From Clostridia bacterium (GTDB lineage Bacteria > Bacillota > Clostridia > Christensenellales > Borkfalkiaceae), in contig CAAFZH010000132.1 in NCBI GenBank assembly GCA_900767495.1, positions 1 to 26,740 of the forward strand: a stretch of DNA of 26,740 nucleotides. Reading direction: 5' to 3'. A model generated the notes under the pieces. That model had not been told where the DNA came from. It made no database searches and saw only the letters and a program-made list of their open reading frames with translations. Numbering within the stretch: position 1 is the stretch's first letter; each line of letters starts with the position of its first letter. This document shows positions 1-7,314 of the stretch, piece after piece. A program made the translations under genes and the position numbers.

Positions 1-492
1 ACGACCATGAGCCGTAAATTCAAGCACTACGCACGGATTGCCGTCCTCGTCGTAACCTTGATAAGCGTTGGAAATATCGCTACCGTTAAGTTTCTCCGTT
101 CCCGAAGAATCTTTAAAGGAAAGTTTACCTTGTCCGCCGATTATCTCGAAAACTTTTTCGTAATCGTCTACGTCGGGAATTTCGATACGAATCCAGGTGG
201 AATTTTGTTTTTCTACCGTCGCCTCGGTATAGCCGTTATCGGAAAGTCTTTTTCTTAAAGTTTCCATTACGCTTTCGAGCGCCTCGCCCGAAACCGACTT
301 ATCGTCGCTCTTGGGTTTTAATACTGCGTAATAACCGCCTTCCAGATCGATACCTTTGCTTATTGCCCCGAAAATGGACGTGTAGTCCTTAACCGAACCG
401 GGGACGGGTCCCGAAACGAAACTCGCAAACCCGAAAAACGCAATAAGTATCGCCAAAACCGTGAGAACGATTATTGATTTGGTCTTACTCAT
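1..492 (-). CDS. secD: SecD, protein-export membrane protein, N-terminal part (cut by window edge)
   Basis: The reading frame starts at ATG 492 behind an excellent ribosome site (AGGAGGTAACG) and runs off the left edge after 164 codons. One transmembrane helix (about residues 5-28) is followed by the SecD hallmark GIDLEGGYY and the start of the extracytoplasmic P1 region (METLRKRLSDNGY, then IRIEIPDVDDYEKVFEIIGGQGKLSF). SecD works with SecF and SecYEG to drive late steps of protein export using the proton motive force (family knowledge). The position downstream of yajC and a TIGR04086 gene is the usual Firmicute order. It has its own promoter (549-578). A diverged, truncated paralogue lies immediately upstream (912-1655); bases 1-177 match 1170-1346 with one mismatch. 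Whether the full gene continues as SecD alone or as a SecDF fusion cannot be seen. Confidence 0.93.
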   Translation of the reverse strand, partial: MSKTKSIIVLTVLAILIAFFGFASFVSGPVPGSVKDYTSIFGAISKGIDLEGGYYAVLKPKSDDKSVSGEALESVMETLRKRLSDNGYTEATVEKQNSTWIRIEIPDVDDYEKVFEIIGGQGKLSFKDSSGTEKLNGSDISNAYQGYDEDGNPCVVLEFTAHGR

Positions 493-548
493 CGTTACCT
501 CCTGCCGCGCTCCGAGTAAACACCGCGCGACAATGTTTATACCCCTAT

Positions 549-578
549 ATTATATAACTAAAAGGGGGTGTAAGTCAA
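549..578 (-). promoter_or_regulatory. Sigma-A-type promoter of secD
   Basis: On the minus strand, TTGACT (578-573) is separated by 18 bp from TATAAT (554-549), about 50 nt upstream of the secD start. The same arrangement is kept in the duplicate upstream (1707-1736), so this promoter is inherited from the duplicated unit and apparently maintained. Confidence 0.75.
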
Positions 579-626
579 CGAATTCAAACCTAAAAACTAA
601 AATTTTAACTTGTTTTTTATATTTTT

Positions 627-815
627 TCAGCGGCGGCGCGGCAAATTAACGCTAATCACGCCCGAAAGCACGCCTGCAATCGTGCCGCAGACCGCGTCGA
701 TTAAAAACACGACGAAATTACCGAGCGTTCCGCCGATCAGCCCGAAGATTAAAAAAGTAAGCAAAGTTACGGCAAAACCGATAAAAATCTAATTTAAAAT
801 GTTTTACCGTATAAA
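627..815 (-). pseudogene. Decayed duplicate of the TIGR04086 family membrane protein gene
   Basis: Bases 627-782 are nearly identical to 1782-1937 (offset 1155) and would encode the last ~50 residues of the TIGR04086 protein (GFAVTLLTFLIFGLIGG to the terminal NLPRRR and TGA). Upstream of that, about 200 bp of the gene are missing. The trace resumes at about 783-815, where the intact copy's ATG (2168) aligns with ATA, and an in-frame TAG lies just before the surviving part. There is no usable start codon and no ribosome site in frame. It is therefore a relic left by the tandem duplication described under 1-2204. It lies between the two secD copies. Confidence 0.8.
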
Positions 816-848
816 AAAATCTTCGATACGATTTTCGTCCGAAGATTT
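813..848 (-). terminator. Intrinsic terminator after the SecD-like lipoprotein gene
   Basis: On the minus strand AAATCTTCG pairs with CGAAGATTT across a 14-nt loop and is followed directly by a run of T. It lies about 65 nt beyond the stop codon at 912. It aligns with the hairpin at 2172-2204 upstream of the intact TIGR04086 gene and is the duplicated version of it. In this copy it would end the lipoprotein transcript. Confidence 0.6.
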
Positions 849-911
849 AAAAATTTACGTTTTTCGGTAAACTTTTCAATTATAATTCCCGTACTTTCAG
901 AAACTTAAACG

Positions 912-1655
912 TTAGTTTCCACTTGGCACGCGGGTAATTTCGCCCGATTCCTTCAATTCAAATTCAATATCGAGAGAACCGCTCTTTATAACGGACGCGA
1001 TAGTCTTTGCCTCGCTGACTGACGCGTTACTGCCGAGTTTAATTATTGCGGAGTTGTTGTCGATCTTTTCCTCGCAAGTAGGCGAAGATATGAGCGTATC
1101 GCCGAGATAGATAGACATAGTCTTGTCCGAACTCGAAGATATTTCGCCGGTAGCCTGTGCAAAACATTTACGACCATGAGCCGTAAATTCAAGCACTACG
1201 CACGGATTGCCGTCCTCGTCGTAACCTTGATAAGCGTTGGAAATATCGCTACCGTTAAGTTTCTCCGTCCCCGAAGAATCTTTAAAGGAAAGTTTACCTT
1301 GTCCGCCGATTATCTCGAAAACTTTTTCGTAATCGTCTACGTCGGGGATTTCTACACGAATCAAAGTAGAATCTTGTTTTTCTACCGTTGCCCCGGTATA
1401 GCCGTTATTGCCAAGTCTTTTTCTTAAAGTTTCCATTGCCTTGTCAAGTTCTTCTCCCGAAACCGATTTTTCACCGTTTTTAGGTTCAAATATTGCGTAA
1501 TACCCGCTTTCCAAACCCACTTGTTCCGTATCCGTCTCAGACGAACCGCTCTCGCCGCTATCCGACGCAAACTTCGAACTGCAACCGATAAACCAAAAAC
1601 ACGAAATAAGCGTTGCGAAAATCGCGAGAATTATTATTGATTTAGCCTTATTCAT
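912..1655 (-). CDS. SecD-derived lipoprotein: extracytoplasmic SecD region without the C-terminal membrane domain
   Basis: The start is set at 1655 (247 aa) because GGGAGGTAATA lies directly upstream; an ATG at 1691 has no such site. The N-terminus is a signal peptide with two possible lipobox cysteines (LISC, Cys19; FIGC, Cys25), followed by a Ser/Gly/Glu linker. Next come the SecD extracytoplasmic segments: METLRKRLGNNGY, VEIPDVDDYEKVFEIIGG, a KCFAQATGEI/SIYLGDTLISSP region, and SVIKSGSLDIEFEL, which in SecD lies just before TM2. The protein then stops (ITRVPSGN), so all later SecD membrane helices are absent. It is a paralogue of the secD gene at 492-1. The frame is intact, with own promoter and terminator, so it may be a functional exported lipoprotein rather than debris. 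Its function is unknown; modulation of the Sec translocon is only a guess. Confidence 0.82.
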   Translation of the reverse strand: MNKAKSIIILAIFATLISCFWFIGCSSKFASDSGESGSSETDTEQVGLESGYYAIFEPKNGEKSVSGEELDKAMETLRKRLGNNGYTGATVEKQDSTLIRVEIPDVDDYEKVFEIIGGQGKLSFKDSSGTEKLNGSDISNAYQGYDEDGNPCVVLEFTAHGRKCFAQATGEISSSSDKTMSIYLGDTLISSPTCEEKIDNNSAIIKLGSNASVSEAKTIASVIKSGSLDIEFELKESGEITRVPSGN

Positions 1656-1706
1656 TATTACCTCCCATTGTACACCGCATCCGTGAAACAAAGTTTATAT
1701 GCCTAT

Positions 1707-1736
1707 ATTGTATAACTAAAAAGGTAAGTAAGTCAA
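1707..1736 (-). promoter_or_regulatory. Promoter of the SecD-like lipoprotein gene
   Basis: TTGACT (1736-1731), 18-bp spacer, TACAAT (1712-1707) on the minus strand. It has the same layout as the promoter at 549-578, of which it is the duplicate, with one change in the -10 box. Confidence 0.7.
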
Positions 1737-1781
1737 TGAATTTAACCAAAAAACTAAATTTTTAATCTAATTTATATTTTT

Positions 1782-2168
1782 TCAGCGGCGGCGCGGCAAA
1801 TTAACGCTAATCACGCCCGAAAGCACGCCCGCAACCGTACCGCAGACCGCGTCGATTAAAAACACGACGAAATTACCGAGCGCTCCGCCGATCAGCCCGA
1901 AGATTAAAAAAGTAAGCAAAGTAACCGCAAAACCGATTATTCCGCCCTTTAAATAACCTTTTTCGTTTTTGACCGAAAACGCGCAACCGCCGAACACGGC
2001 GAGCAGTTTTATAAATTGATTTACGGGTTTTACGACCGACTCCGACAACGAGGCAAGCGACACGACGAGCGCAAAAATAAGTACCCCGACGAGCGCGATT
2101 ATAAGTCCCGTGATTATTCCCTTTATTATCTGCCCCCAAAAAGTATCGCTTAAAGCATTTTCGCGCAT
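1782..2168 (-). CDS. TIGR04086 family small membrane protein
   Basis: 128 aa with about four hydrophobic helices (roughly residues 12-40, 50-65, 76-98 and 103-123), short loops and an Arg-rich C-terminus (NLPRRR). This fits the TIGR04086 family of about 120-residue Firmicute membrane proteins found between yajC and secD, as here. Its molecular role is not established; the location suggests a link with the Sec machinery. The ribosome site (GGAG, 8 nt before ATG) lies inside the 3' arm of a hairpin (2172-2204). A decayed second copy lies at 627-815. The reading frame is intact and recognition rests on size, topology and neighbourhood. Confidence 0.8.
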   Translation of the reverse strand: MRENALSDTFWGQIIKGIITGLIIALVGVLIFALVVSLASLSESVVKPVNQFIKLLAVFGGCAFSVKNEKGYLKGGIIGFAVTLLTFLIFGLIGGALGNFVVFLIDAVCGTVAGVLSGVISVNLPRRR

Positions 2169-2204
2169 AAAAAATCTCCGATACGCTATTGTATTCGGAG
2201 ATTT
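2169..2204 (-). promoter_or_regulatory. Hairpin between yajC and the TIGR04086 gene (terminator/attenuator that includes the ribosome site)
   Basis: On the minus strand AAATCTCCGAATAC pairs with GTATCGGAGATTT (one bulge, short loop) and is followed by six T and the ATG at 2168. The 3' arm contains the GGAG Shine-Dalgarno. The structure could end yajC transcription and, in read-through RNA, hide the ribosome site. Confidence 0.55.
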
Positions 2205-2210
2205 AAATTT

Positions 2211-2732
2211 TTATTCTTTATCTTGTTTTTTTTCTTCCGCTGCGGATTCCGCGCTTTCGGGCGTTTCATCGCTTACGGTTGTTTCGGCGGTTTCGATCGC
2301 CTCGCCTTCCGCTACGGGAGTTTCGCCCTCGTTATTTTCAAACACGTCGGTTTCGGGAGCGGGAGCGGTTTCGGGTTCGGCAGTTGCCGCGTTGGGGTCT
2401 ACGCTGTTATAAATCGCGAGTTTATCGAATTTAAGTTGCGAGTGATTTTCTTCGCTGCCGGTTTCCAGAATAAAGGTGCTGTTTTCTTCGTCTACGGAAA
2501 CGACCGTACCGACGATGCCGCCTATCGTGGTTACGATAAACCCGGGTTTTACGTCGCGCTTTTTAGATTCCTCTTCGGCTTGTTTCTTTCTTTTTTTATT
2601 AGTAAAAAACGAAAGCGCTATCCAACCGACGACGAACACGCCGAGAACGATTAACAATACAGTATTGCCGCCGCCGTTACCGCCGCCGGTCGATTCGCCC
2701 GACGAAGAAGTAAGCAAATTAAAAATATTCAT
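2211..2732 (-). CDS. yajC: YajC, preprotein translocase accessory subunit
   Basis: 173 aa. After a Gly/Ser-rich N-terminus comes one transmembrane helix (about 24-43, VLLIVLGVFVVGWIALSFF), then the basic segment TNKKRKKQ and the YajC core KPGFIVTTIGGIVGTVVSVDEENSTFILET. The last about 65 residues are a low-complexity Glu/Thr/Ala/Pro tail, longer than in typical YajC (about 90-110 aa) and cytoplasmic by topology. YajC associates with SecDF and the Sec translocon (family knowledge). The start at 2732 follows CAGGAGATAATT. It sits between tgt and the TIGR04086/secD genes, the common order. Confidence 0.93.
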   Translation of the reverse strand: MNIFNLLTSSSGESTGGGNGGGNTVLLIVLGVFVVGWIALSFFTNKKRKKQAEEESKKRDVKPGFIVTTIGGIVGTVVSVDEENSTFILETGSEENHSQLKFDKLAIYNSVDPNAATAEPETAPAPETDVFENNEGETPVAEGEAIETAETTVSDETPESAESAAEEKKQDKE

Positions 2733-2832
2733 AATTATCTCCTGATAAATTTCTTTTTAAATAATAGCGTTTTTTTTGACTTTTAGCAAGTCAATTAAAC
2801 GAGTTTTAAGAAAATTTTGTCATATTTACACA

Positions 2833-3945
2833 TTATTCGCCGTACTTTGCGTAAAATTCCTTGCGGAATTCCTTAAAATAGCCGCCGAGAATAGACTTGC
2901 GCATATCGCGCATAAGTTTATGCAAAAACGTTATATTATGCAAACTCAAAAGCATTCCGCCCATCATCTCGTTCACGTTTACCATATGGCGCAAGTAGGC
3001 TTTGGTATAATTTTTACAGCAGTAGCAATCGCACTCTTCGTCGAGCGGAGTAAAGTCCTCTTTGTATTTGCCGTTCCTTACGACGATTTTACCGTGCGAG
3101 GTCATAGCCGTGCCGTTACGGGCGATACGGGTAGCCAGAACGCAATCGAACATATCTATTCCGCGCATTACCCCTTCGACAAGACAATCGGGGCTGCCCA
3201 CGCCCATAAGATAACGCGGAACGTTTACGGGGTAATTCGGCAGCATATCGTCCATAACCTCGTACATAAGTTCCTTGGGTTCGCCTACCGATAAACCGCC
3301 TATGCCTATACCGTATTTTGCATAAGGTATAGTTTCTTTAAGCGACGTAGCGCGCAAGTCTTTAAACAGGTTACCCTGAACTATGGGAAACAACGCCTGA
3401 TTATCGTTTTTATGATGATTATAGCACCTGTCGAGCCAACTCAAAGTGCGGTGCATAGCCTTTTTGCTCTTGTCGTAACTCGCGCCATATTCGCTGCACT
3501 GGTCGAACGCCATAATTATATCCGCGCCGAGGTTATTTTCTATATCTATCGCGCGTTCGGGCGTTATAAAATGCTTACTGCCGTCCACGTTGCTCCTGAA
3601 AGTAACGCCGTCGTCCTTTATGTCGTTAAGTTTAGCAAGCGAAAACACCTGAAAACCGCCGCTGTCGGTTAAAATGGGTTTATCCCAGTTCATAAACTTA
3701 TGCAAGCCGCCGCCGTTTTTTACTATTTCGTCGCCGGGACGCATATAGAGGTGATAAGTGTTTGCGAGAATTATCTGCGACCCCGCCTCTTTAAGGTCGC
3801 GCGGATAAACGCCTTTTACCGTGGCTTGCGTGCCTACCGGCATATATACGGGCGTTTCGATATCGCCGTGAGGAGTATGCAATATACCCGCTCTCGCGCC
3901 CGTTTCGTTATCCTGTTTAATGGTTTCAAAATAAAATTTATCCAT
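2833..3945 (-). CDS. tgt: Queuine/preQ1 tRNA-guanine transglycosylase
   Basis: 370 aa, full family length. It exchanges guanine 34 in GUN-anticodon tRNAs for preQ1 in bacteria. Visible motifs are TDSGGFQVFSL (Asp94, substrate pocket), GIGGLSVGE, FDCV with the catalytic nucleophile Asp267, the tRNA-contact segment ATRIARNGT, and a zinc site near the C-terminus formed by the Cys cluster CDCYCC plus a downstream His in SLHN. It lies downstream of queA, which acts on its product, so the two form a queuosine pathway pair. No Shine-Dalgarno is visible before ATG 3945. A palindromic repeat (3982-4087) separates it from queA and may affect its expression. Confidence 0.97.
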   Translation of the reverse strand: MDKFYFETIKQDNETGARAGILHTPHGDIETPVYMPVGTQATVKGVYPRDLKEAGSQIILANTYHLYMRPGDEIVKNGGGLHKFMNWDKPILTDSGGFQVFSLAKLNDIKDDGVTFRSNVDGSKHFITPERAIDIENNLGADIIMAFDQCSEYGASYDKSKKAMHRTLSWLDRCYNHHKNDNQALFPIVQGNLFKDLRATSLKETIPYAKYGIGIGGLSVGEPKELMYEVMDDMLPNYPVNVPRYLMGVGSPDCLVEGVMRGIDMFDCVLATRIARNGTAMTSHGKIVVRNGKYKEDFTPLDEECDCYCCKNYTKAYLRHMVNVNEMMGGMLLSLHNITFLHKLMRDMRKSILGGYFKEFRKEFYAKYGE

Positions 3946-3981
3946 AAGATTTAATCAAAAAAATAACAACGTTAAAAAAAC

Positions 3982-4087
3982 GTCATATTGAGCGTAAGCG
4001 AAATATCCCATCGAGTAAATACGGATAATATACTGCGCTTACTTTTTCAGGGGGATTGCCGCGGTCGCGTTGCTCCCTCGCAATGAC
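3982..4087. repeat. Palindromic interspersed element, copy 1
   Basis: A 106-bp element whose ends are imperfect inverted repeats: it begins GTCATATTGAGCG and ends CTCGCAATGAC. It is the same length as the copy at 19320-19425, with which it shares the right half and the following AATAAATTTTGAG. Its left half belongs to a different subtype shared with 19508-19540. It sits inside the queA-tgt intergenic region. No ORF of its own is supported; it resembles a MITE- or REP-like sequence. Confidence 0.8.
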
Positions 4088-4130
4088 AATAAATTTTGAG
4101 ATTTTAACGCAATACCTCGCCCGTTGCTTT

Positions 4131-5150
4131 TTATAAGAACAAACAAGCGTCGCCGAAAGAGAAAAACCTGTATTTTTCTTTTACCGCAAGATTGTAAATT
4201 TCGAGTGCTTTTTCCCTGCCGATAAATGCGGAAACGAGCATTAAGAGCGTGCTTTCGGGCAAATGGAAATTAGTTATCATACCCTCTACGCACTTAAATT
4301 TATACGACGGATAAATAAAAATACCCGTATCTTTGCCTCCGCTCGCAACAAGTCCGTTTTCGTCCGCGAAAGACTCCAAAGTCCTTACGCTCGTAGTGCC
4401 TACCGCTATAACGCGCCTGCCCTCGCGCTTTGCCGCGTTTATCTTTTGGGCGTTTTCCTCGGTTATTTCGCAGTATTCCACGTGCATTTTATGCTTTTCT
4501 ATCTCGTCGGATTTTACCGGACGGAAAGTCCCCAACCCTACGTGAAGATTAACTTCGGCAAACTCCACGCCTTTACTTTTTAAATTTTCGATAAGTTCGG
4601 GCGTAAAATGCAAACCTGCCGTCGGCGCGGCAGCCGAGCCTTCCTGCTTGCAGTAAACCGTGTTATACCTGTCTTTATCTTTAAGTTTCTCGTGAATATA
4701 CGGCGGCAAAGGCATTTCGCCCACGCGAGAGAGTATATCCTCGAACACGCCGTTGAAGTTGAATGAAATTATCCTGCCGCCGTCCTCGGTGCGGGAAAGA
4801 ATTTTAAGAGAAAGTTCCTCGTTTACGGTAAGCACGGTGCCTTCACGGCATTTTTTTCCGGGCTTAACGAGGACTTCCCAATCGGTAATATTGAGCCTTT
4901 TCAAAAGCAGAACTTCCACCTTGCCGCCGTGTTCCGTATAGCAGTAAATACGCGCGGGGTACACTTTGGTAGTGTTGATAACGAGCAGATCGCCCGCTTT
5001 TAAATAGTTGCCCACGTCGTGGAAAATACTATGCTCCGTCTTATCTGTTTTTCTGTCGTAAACGAGAAGTCTTGAAGAATCGCGCGGCTCTTTGGGCGTC
5101 TGCGCGATGAGTTCTTCGGGCAACTCGTAGTAAAAATCACTCGTTTTCAA
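4131..5150 (-). CDS. queA: S-adenosylmethionine:tRNA ribosyltransferase-isomerase
   Basis: 339 aa. It transfers and isomerises the ribosyl part of SAM onto preQ1-tRNA to make epoxyqueuosine. Family signatures are FYYELPEELIAQTPKEPRDSSRL at the N-terminus, GLHFTPELIENLKSKGV, TTSVRTLES, and ITNFHLPESTLLMLVSAFIG near the C-terminus. The start codon is TTG at 5150; its GGAGA ribosome site lies inside the last codons of ruvB, and the start overlaps the ruvB stop as TTGA, which indicates translational coupling. It is followed by a repeat element and then tgt, the preceding enzyme of the pathway. Confidence 0.97.
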   Translation of the reverse strand: MKTSDFYYELPEELIAQTPKEPRDSSRLLVYDRKTDKTEHSIFHDVGNYLKAGDLLVINTTKVYPARIYCYTEHGGKVEVLLLKRLNITDWEVLVKPGKKCREGTVLTVNEELSLKILSRTEDGGRIISFNFNGVFEDILSRVGEMPLPPYIHEKLKDKDRYNTVYCKQEGSAAAPTAGLHFTPELIENLKSKGVEFAEVNLHVGLGTFRPVKSDEIEKHKMHVEYCEITEENAQKINAAKREGRRVIAVGTTSVRTLESFADENGLVASGGKDTGIFIYPSYKFKCVEGMITNFHLPESTLLMLVSAFIGREKALEIYNLAVKEKYRFFSFGDACLFL

Positions 5151-6193
5151 AATTTATCTCCGTCGAAAATTGAAGATTGTTGCGCCTGCTGTTTAGGCAC
5201 TTCTCTGCCGATATGCGCGTATGCGCCGGGCATAGCCACCCTGCCGCGCGGACTGCGCGATATAAAACCCAGTTGCAACAAATAAGGTTCGTACACGTCC
5301 TCTATGGTGTTGGCGTCCTCGTTTATGGTCGCCGCCAAAGTGTCGAGCCCGACAGGTCCGCCGCCGAATTTATCTATCATAGAGGTTAAAAGGCGTATGT
5401 CTATTTTATCAAGCCCGAGTTCGTCAACTTCGAGCATATCGAGCGCGTGCTTAGCGTCGGCAAGCGTAACGGAATCGTGTTCCATAACCGACGAAAAATC
5501 TCTGACGCGTTTTAAAAGCCTGTTTGCTATACGAGGCGTGCCGCGACTGCGCTTTGCTACTTCTATAGCCGCCTCGTCGTCGATTTCCGCGCCGAGCGTA
5601 TGCGCGCTGCGCTTTACGATTTCGGCAAGTTCGTTCGTAGAATACGGTTCGAGCCTGCATATAACCCCGAACCTGTCGCGAAGGGGCGAACTCAACATTC
5701 CCGCACGGGTGGTCGCGCCGACTAAAGTAAATCTTTTAAGAGGTATCTGTACCGATCGCGCCGAAGGTCCTTTACCGATAATAAAATCGAGCGAGAAATC
5801 CTCCATAGCGGGGTACAAAATCTCTTCTACGTTGTGATTAAGGCGGTGTATTTCGTCTATAAACAACACGTCGCCCTCGTTAAGATTGGTAAGTATGGCG
5901 GCAAGGTCGCCGGATTTTTCGATAGACGGACCCGAAGTTACCTTTATCTGCACGCCCATTTCGGCGGCGACGATGTGCGCGAGCGTGGTTTTACCAAGTC
6001 CCGGCGGTCCGTATAAAAGCACGTGATCGAGCGGTTCGCCGCGTAGTTTTGCCGCGCGCATAAACACAGCGAGGTTGTTTTTAACCTTGTCCTGCCCGAC
6101 GTAGCCCTCCATGGACTTGGGGCGCAAAACGTTTTCGACTTCGTCGTACTCGGTTCTCGTGCTTACTATTAAACTTTCTTCTTCGTCGTACAT
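5147..6193 (-). CDS. ruvB: Holliday junction branch-migration ATPase RuvB
   Basis: 348 aa, usual length. It is the AAA+ motor that drives branch migration with RuvA. Walker A is GPPGLGKTT (Lys68), Walker B is FIDEIH (Asp113, Glu114), the sensor region is GATTRAG and the arginine-finger segment is LRDRFG. The C-terminal winged helix carries EPYLLQLGFISRSPRGR. A GGGAGAT ribosome site precedes ATG 6193. It follows ruvA by 14 nt and overlaps queA by 4 nt. Confidence 0.98.
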   Translation of the reverse strand: MYDEEESLIVSTRTEYDEVENVLRPKSMEGYVGQDKVKNNLAVFMRAAKLRGEPLDHVLLYGPPGLGKTTLAHIVAAEMGVQIKVTSGPSIEKSGDLAAILTNLNEGDVLFIDEIHRLNHNVEEILYPAMEDFSLDFIIGKGPSARSVQIPLKRFTLVGATTRAGMLSSPLRDRFGVICRLEPYSTNELAEIVKRSAHTLGAEIDDEAAIEVAKRSRGTPRIANRLLKRVRDFSSVMEHDSVTLADAKHALDMLEVDELGLDKIDIRLLTSMIDKFGGGPVGLDTLAATINEDANTIEDVYEPYLLQLGFISRSPRGRVAMPGAYAHIGREVPKQQAQQSSIFDGDKF

Positions 6194-6207
6194 AGCAATC
6201 TCCCGTA

Positions 6208-6801
6208 TTAACCGCGCATATTTCTAAGCGACGAGGAAATAATTTCTTCTACGGTCGTCGCGCCGTCTGAAAGCGCGCGTTTTACCGCGTCGCGACTGTC
6301 CGACGAGGAAAAACCGAGTCCCATAAGGGCGATAACCGCGTCCTCGCCGTCGCGGTCGAGTTTTACCGCCGAGCCGCCCGACAAAAGCGCGTCCTCTTCT
6401 TCCGCGGAAACCTTTTCGCGAAGTTCGAGTATTATTCTTTCGGCGGTCTTTTTGCCAAGTCCCTTTACGCGTGAAAGCGATTTTACGTCCGAAGTCGCTA
6501 TCGCGGCGGCAAGGTCGCTGAGATTCATACCCGATAAAACCGTTATTCCGAGTTTTGGACCTACGCCCGAAACGGCGATAAGTTTCATAAACATATTTTT
6601 TTCGGCTTTATTATCGAACCCGTAAAGGAACACGCCGTCGTCCTTGACCTGAAAATAGGTGTAAACGCCGCCCTCTTTTTGCGCCGAGAGCCGCGTTAAA
6701 GCCGATGCCGAACACAAGATTTCGTAGCCTATTCCGTTGTTTTCGAGTACGACTCCGCCGTCGAACTCGTCTATTACTTTTCCTTTAATATACGCTATCA
6801 T
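6208..6801 (-). CDS. ruvA: Holliday junction-binding protein RuvA
   Basis: 197 aa. It has an N-terminal OB-fold (MIAYIKGKVIDEF), two helix-hairpin-helix motifs (ISGVGPK-like VSGVGPKLGI about residue 71 and VKGLGKKTAERI about residue 106), an acidic linker, and the C-terminal RuvB-binding three-helix domain (DAVIALMGLGFSSSDSRDAV). The tetramer holds the four-way junction and loads RuvB. It starts 9 nt after ruvC with AAGGTAT upstream, in a compact ruvC-ruvA-ruvB unit. Confidence 0.98.
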   Translation of the reverse strand: MIAYIKGKVIDEFDGGVVLENNGIGYEILCSASALTRLSAQKEGGVYTYFQVKDDGVFLYGFDNKAEKNMFMKLIAVSGVGPKLGITVLSGMNLSDLAAAIATSDVKSLSRVKGLGKKTAERIILELREKVSAEEEDALLSGGSAVKLDRDGEDAVIALMGLGFSSSDSRDAVKRALSDGATTVEEIISSSLRNMRG

Positions 6802-6810
6802 AATTATACC

Positions 6811-7305
6811 TTATCTTATGCCGAACGGAGCGGAAAGTCTGTTGGTCTGACAATGCGTAAGCGCAACCGCCAGAGCGTCCGCCGCGTCGTCGGGTTTGGG
6901 AATTCCGTCAAGCCGCAAGAGCGTTTTTACCATTATCTGAATTTGTTTTTTCTCGGCTCTGCCGTAACCCGTCAAAGCCTGCTTAATCTGCAAAGGCGTA
7001 TATTCGTAGAGCCTGCCGCAATTTTTTACGCAGGTAAGCAATATAACGCCCCTTGCCTGCGCCACGTTTATGCCCGTGGTTATGTTGTTATTAAAAAACA
7101 ACTCTTCCAGAGCGATTTCGTCGGGAGTATACTTGTCCACGAGTTTTTTTACACCCTCTTCGAGCATTGCGAGCCTTACGGGCAAAGTTTCGGTTTTGGG
7201 CGTTAATACCACGCCGTAATCTATCGTTTCAAATCTGCCGCGCTCGCTTTTAAGTACGCCCCAACCCATAGTGGCAAGTCCGGGGTCTATTCCTAAAACT
7301 ATCAT
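6811..7305 (-). CDS. ruvC: Holliday junction resolvase RuvC
   Basis: 164 aa. The RNase H-fold catalytic acids are visible: Asp7 in VLGIDPGL, a Glu in ALEELFFNN (67/68), and the C-terminal acids in PKPDDAADALA (Asp139/140 and 143). It cuts Holliday junctions symmetrically. It is the first gene of the ruv-que-tgt run. There is no clear Shine-Dalgarno. A promoter with near-consensus boxes ends only 9 nt before the ATG, so the mRNA is probably leaderless or nearly so. Confidence 0.97.
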   Translation of the reverse strand: MIVLGIDPGLATMGWGVLKSERGRFETIDYGVVLTPKTETLPVRLAMLEEGVKKLVDKYTPDEIALEELFFNNNITTGINVAQARGVILLTCVKNCGRLYEYTPLQIKQALTGYGRAEKKQIQIMVKTLLRLDGIPKPDDAADALAVALTHCQTNRLSAPFGIR

Positions 7306-7314
7306 TACTTTATT

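Larger units (their letters stand above)
1..2204. repeat. Imperfect tandem duplication (TIGR04086 gene + secD 5' part)
   Basis: The left copy spans the window edge to about 848 and the right copy about 912/1170 to 2204. Matching landmarks are 1-300 with 1170-1470 (offset 1169), promoters 549-578 with 1707-1736, 627-782 with 1782-1937 (offset 1155), and hairpins 817-848 with 2172-2204. The left copy lost about 200 bp inside the TIGR04086 gene; the right copy lost the 3' part of secD. Together the two copies still hold one intact version of each gene. Confidence 0.85.

Noticed and set aside
1176..1427. Plus-strand open frame of 83 codons, also seen at 7-258
   Set aside because: It is antisense to the SecD coding sequence. 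It recurs only because the underlying DNA is duplicated, and it has no ribosome site.
5304..5837. 177-codon plus-strand frame
   Set aside because: Antisense to ruvB, whose motifs are intact; the frame is open because of codon bias.
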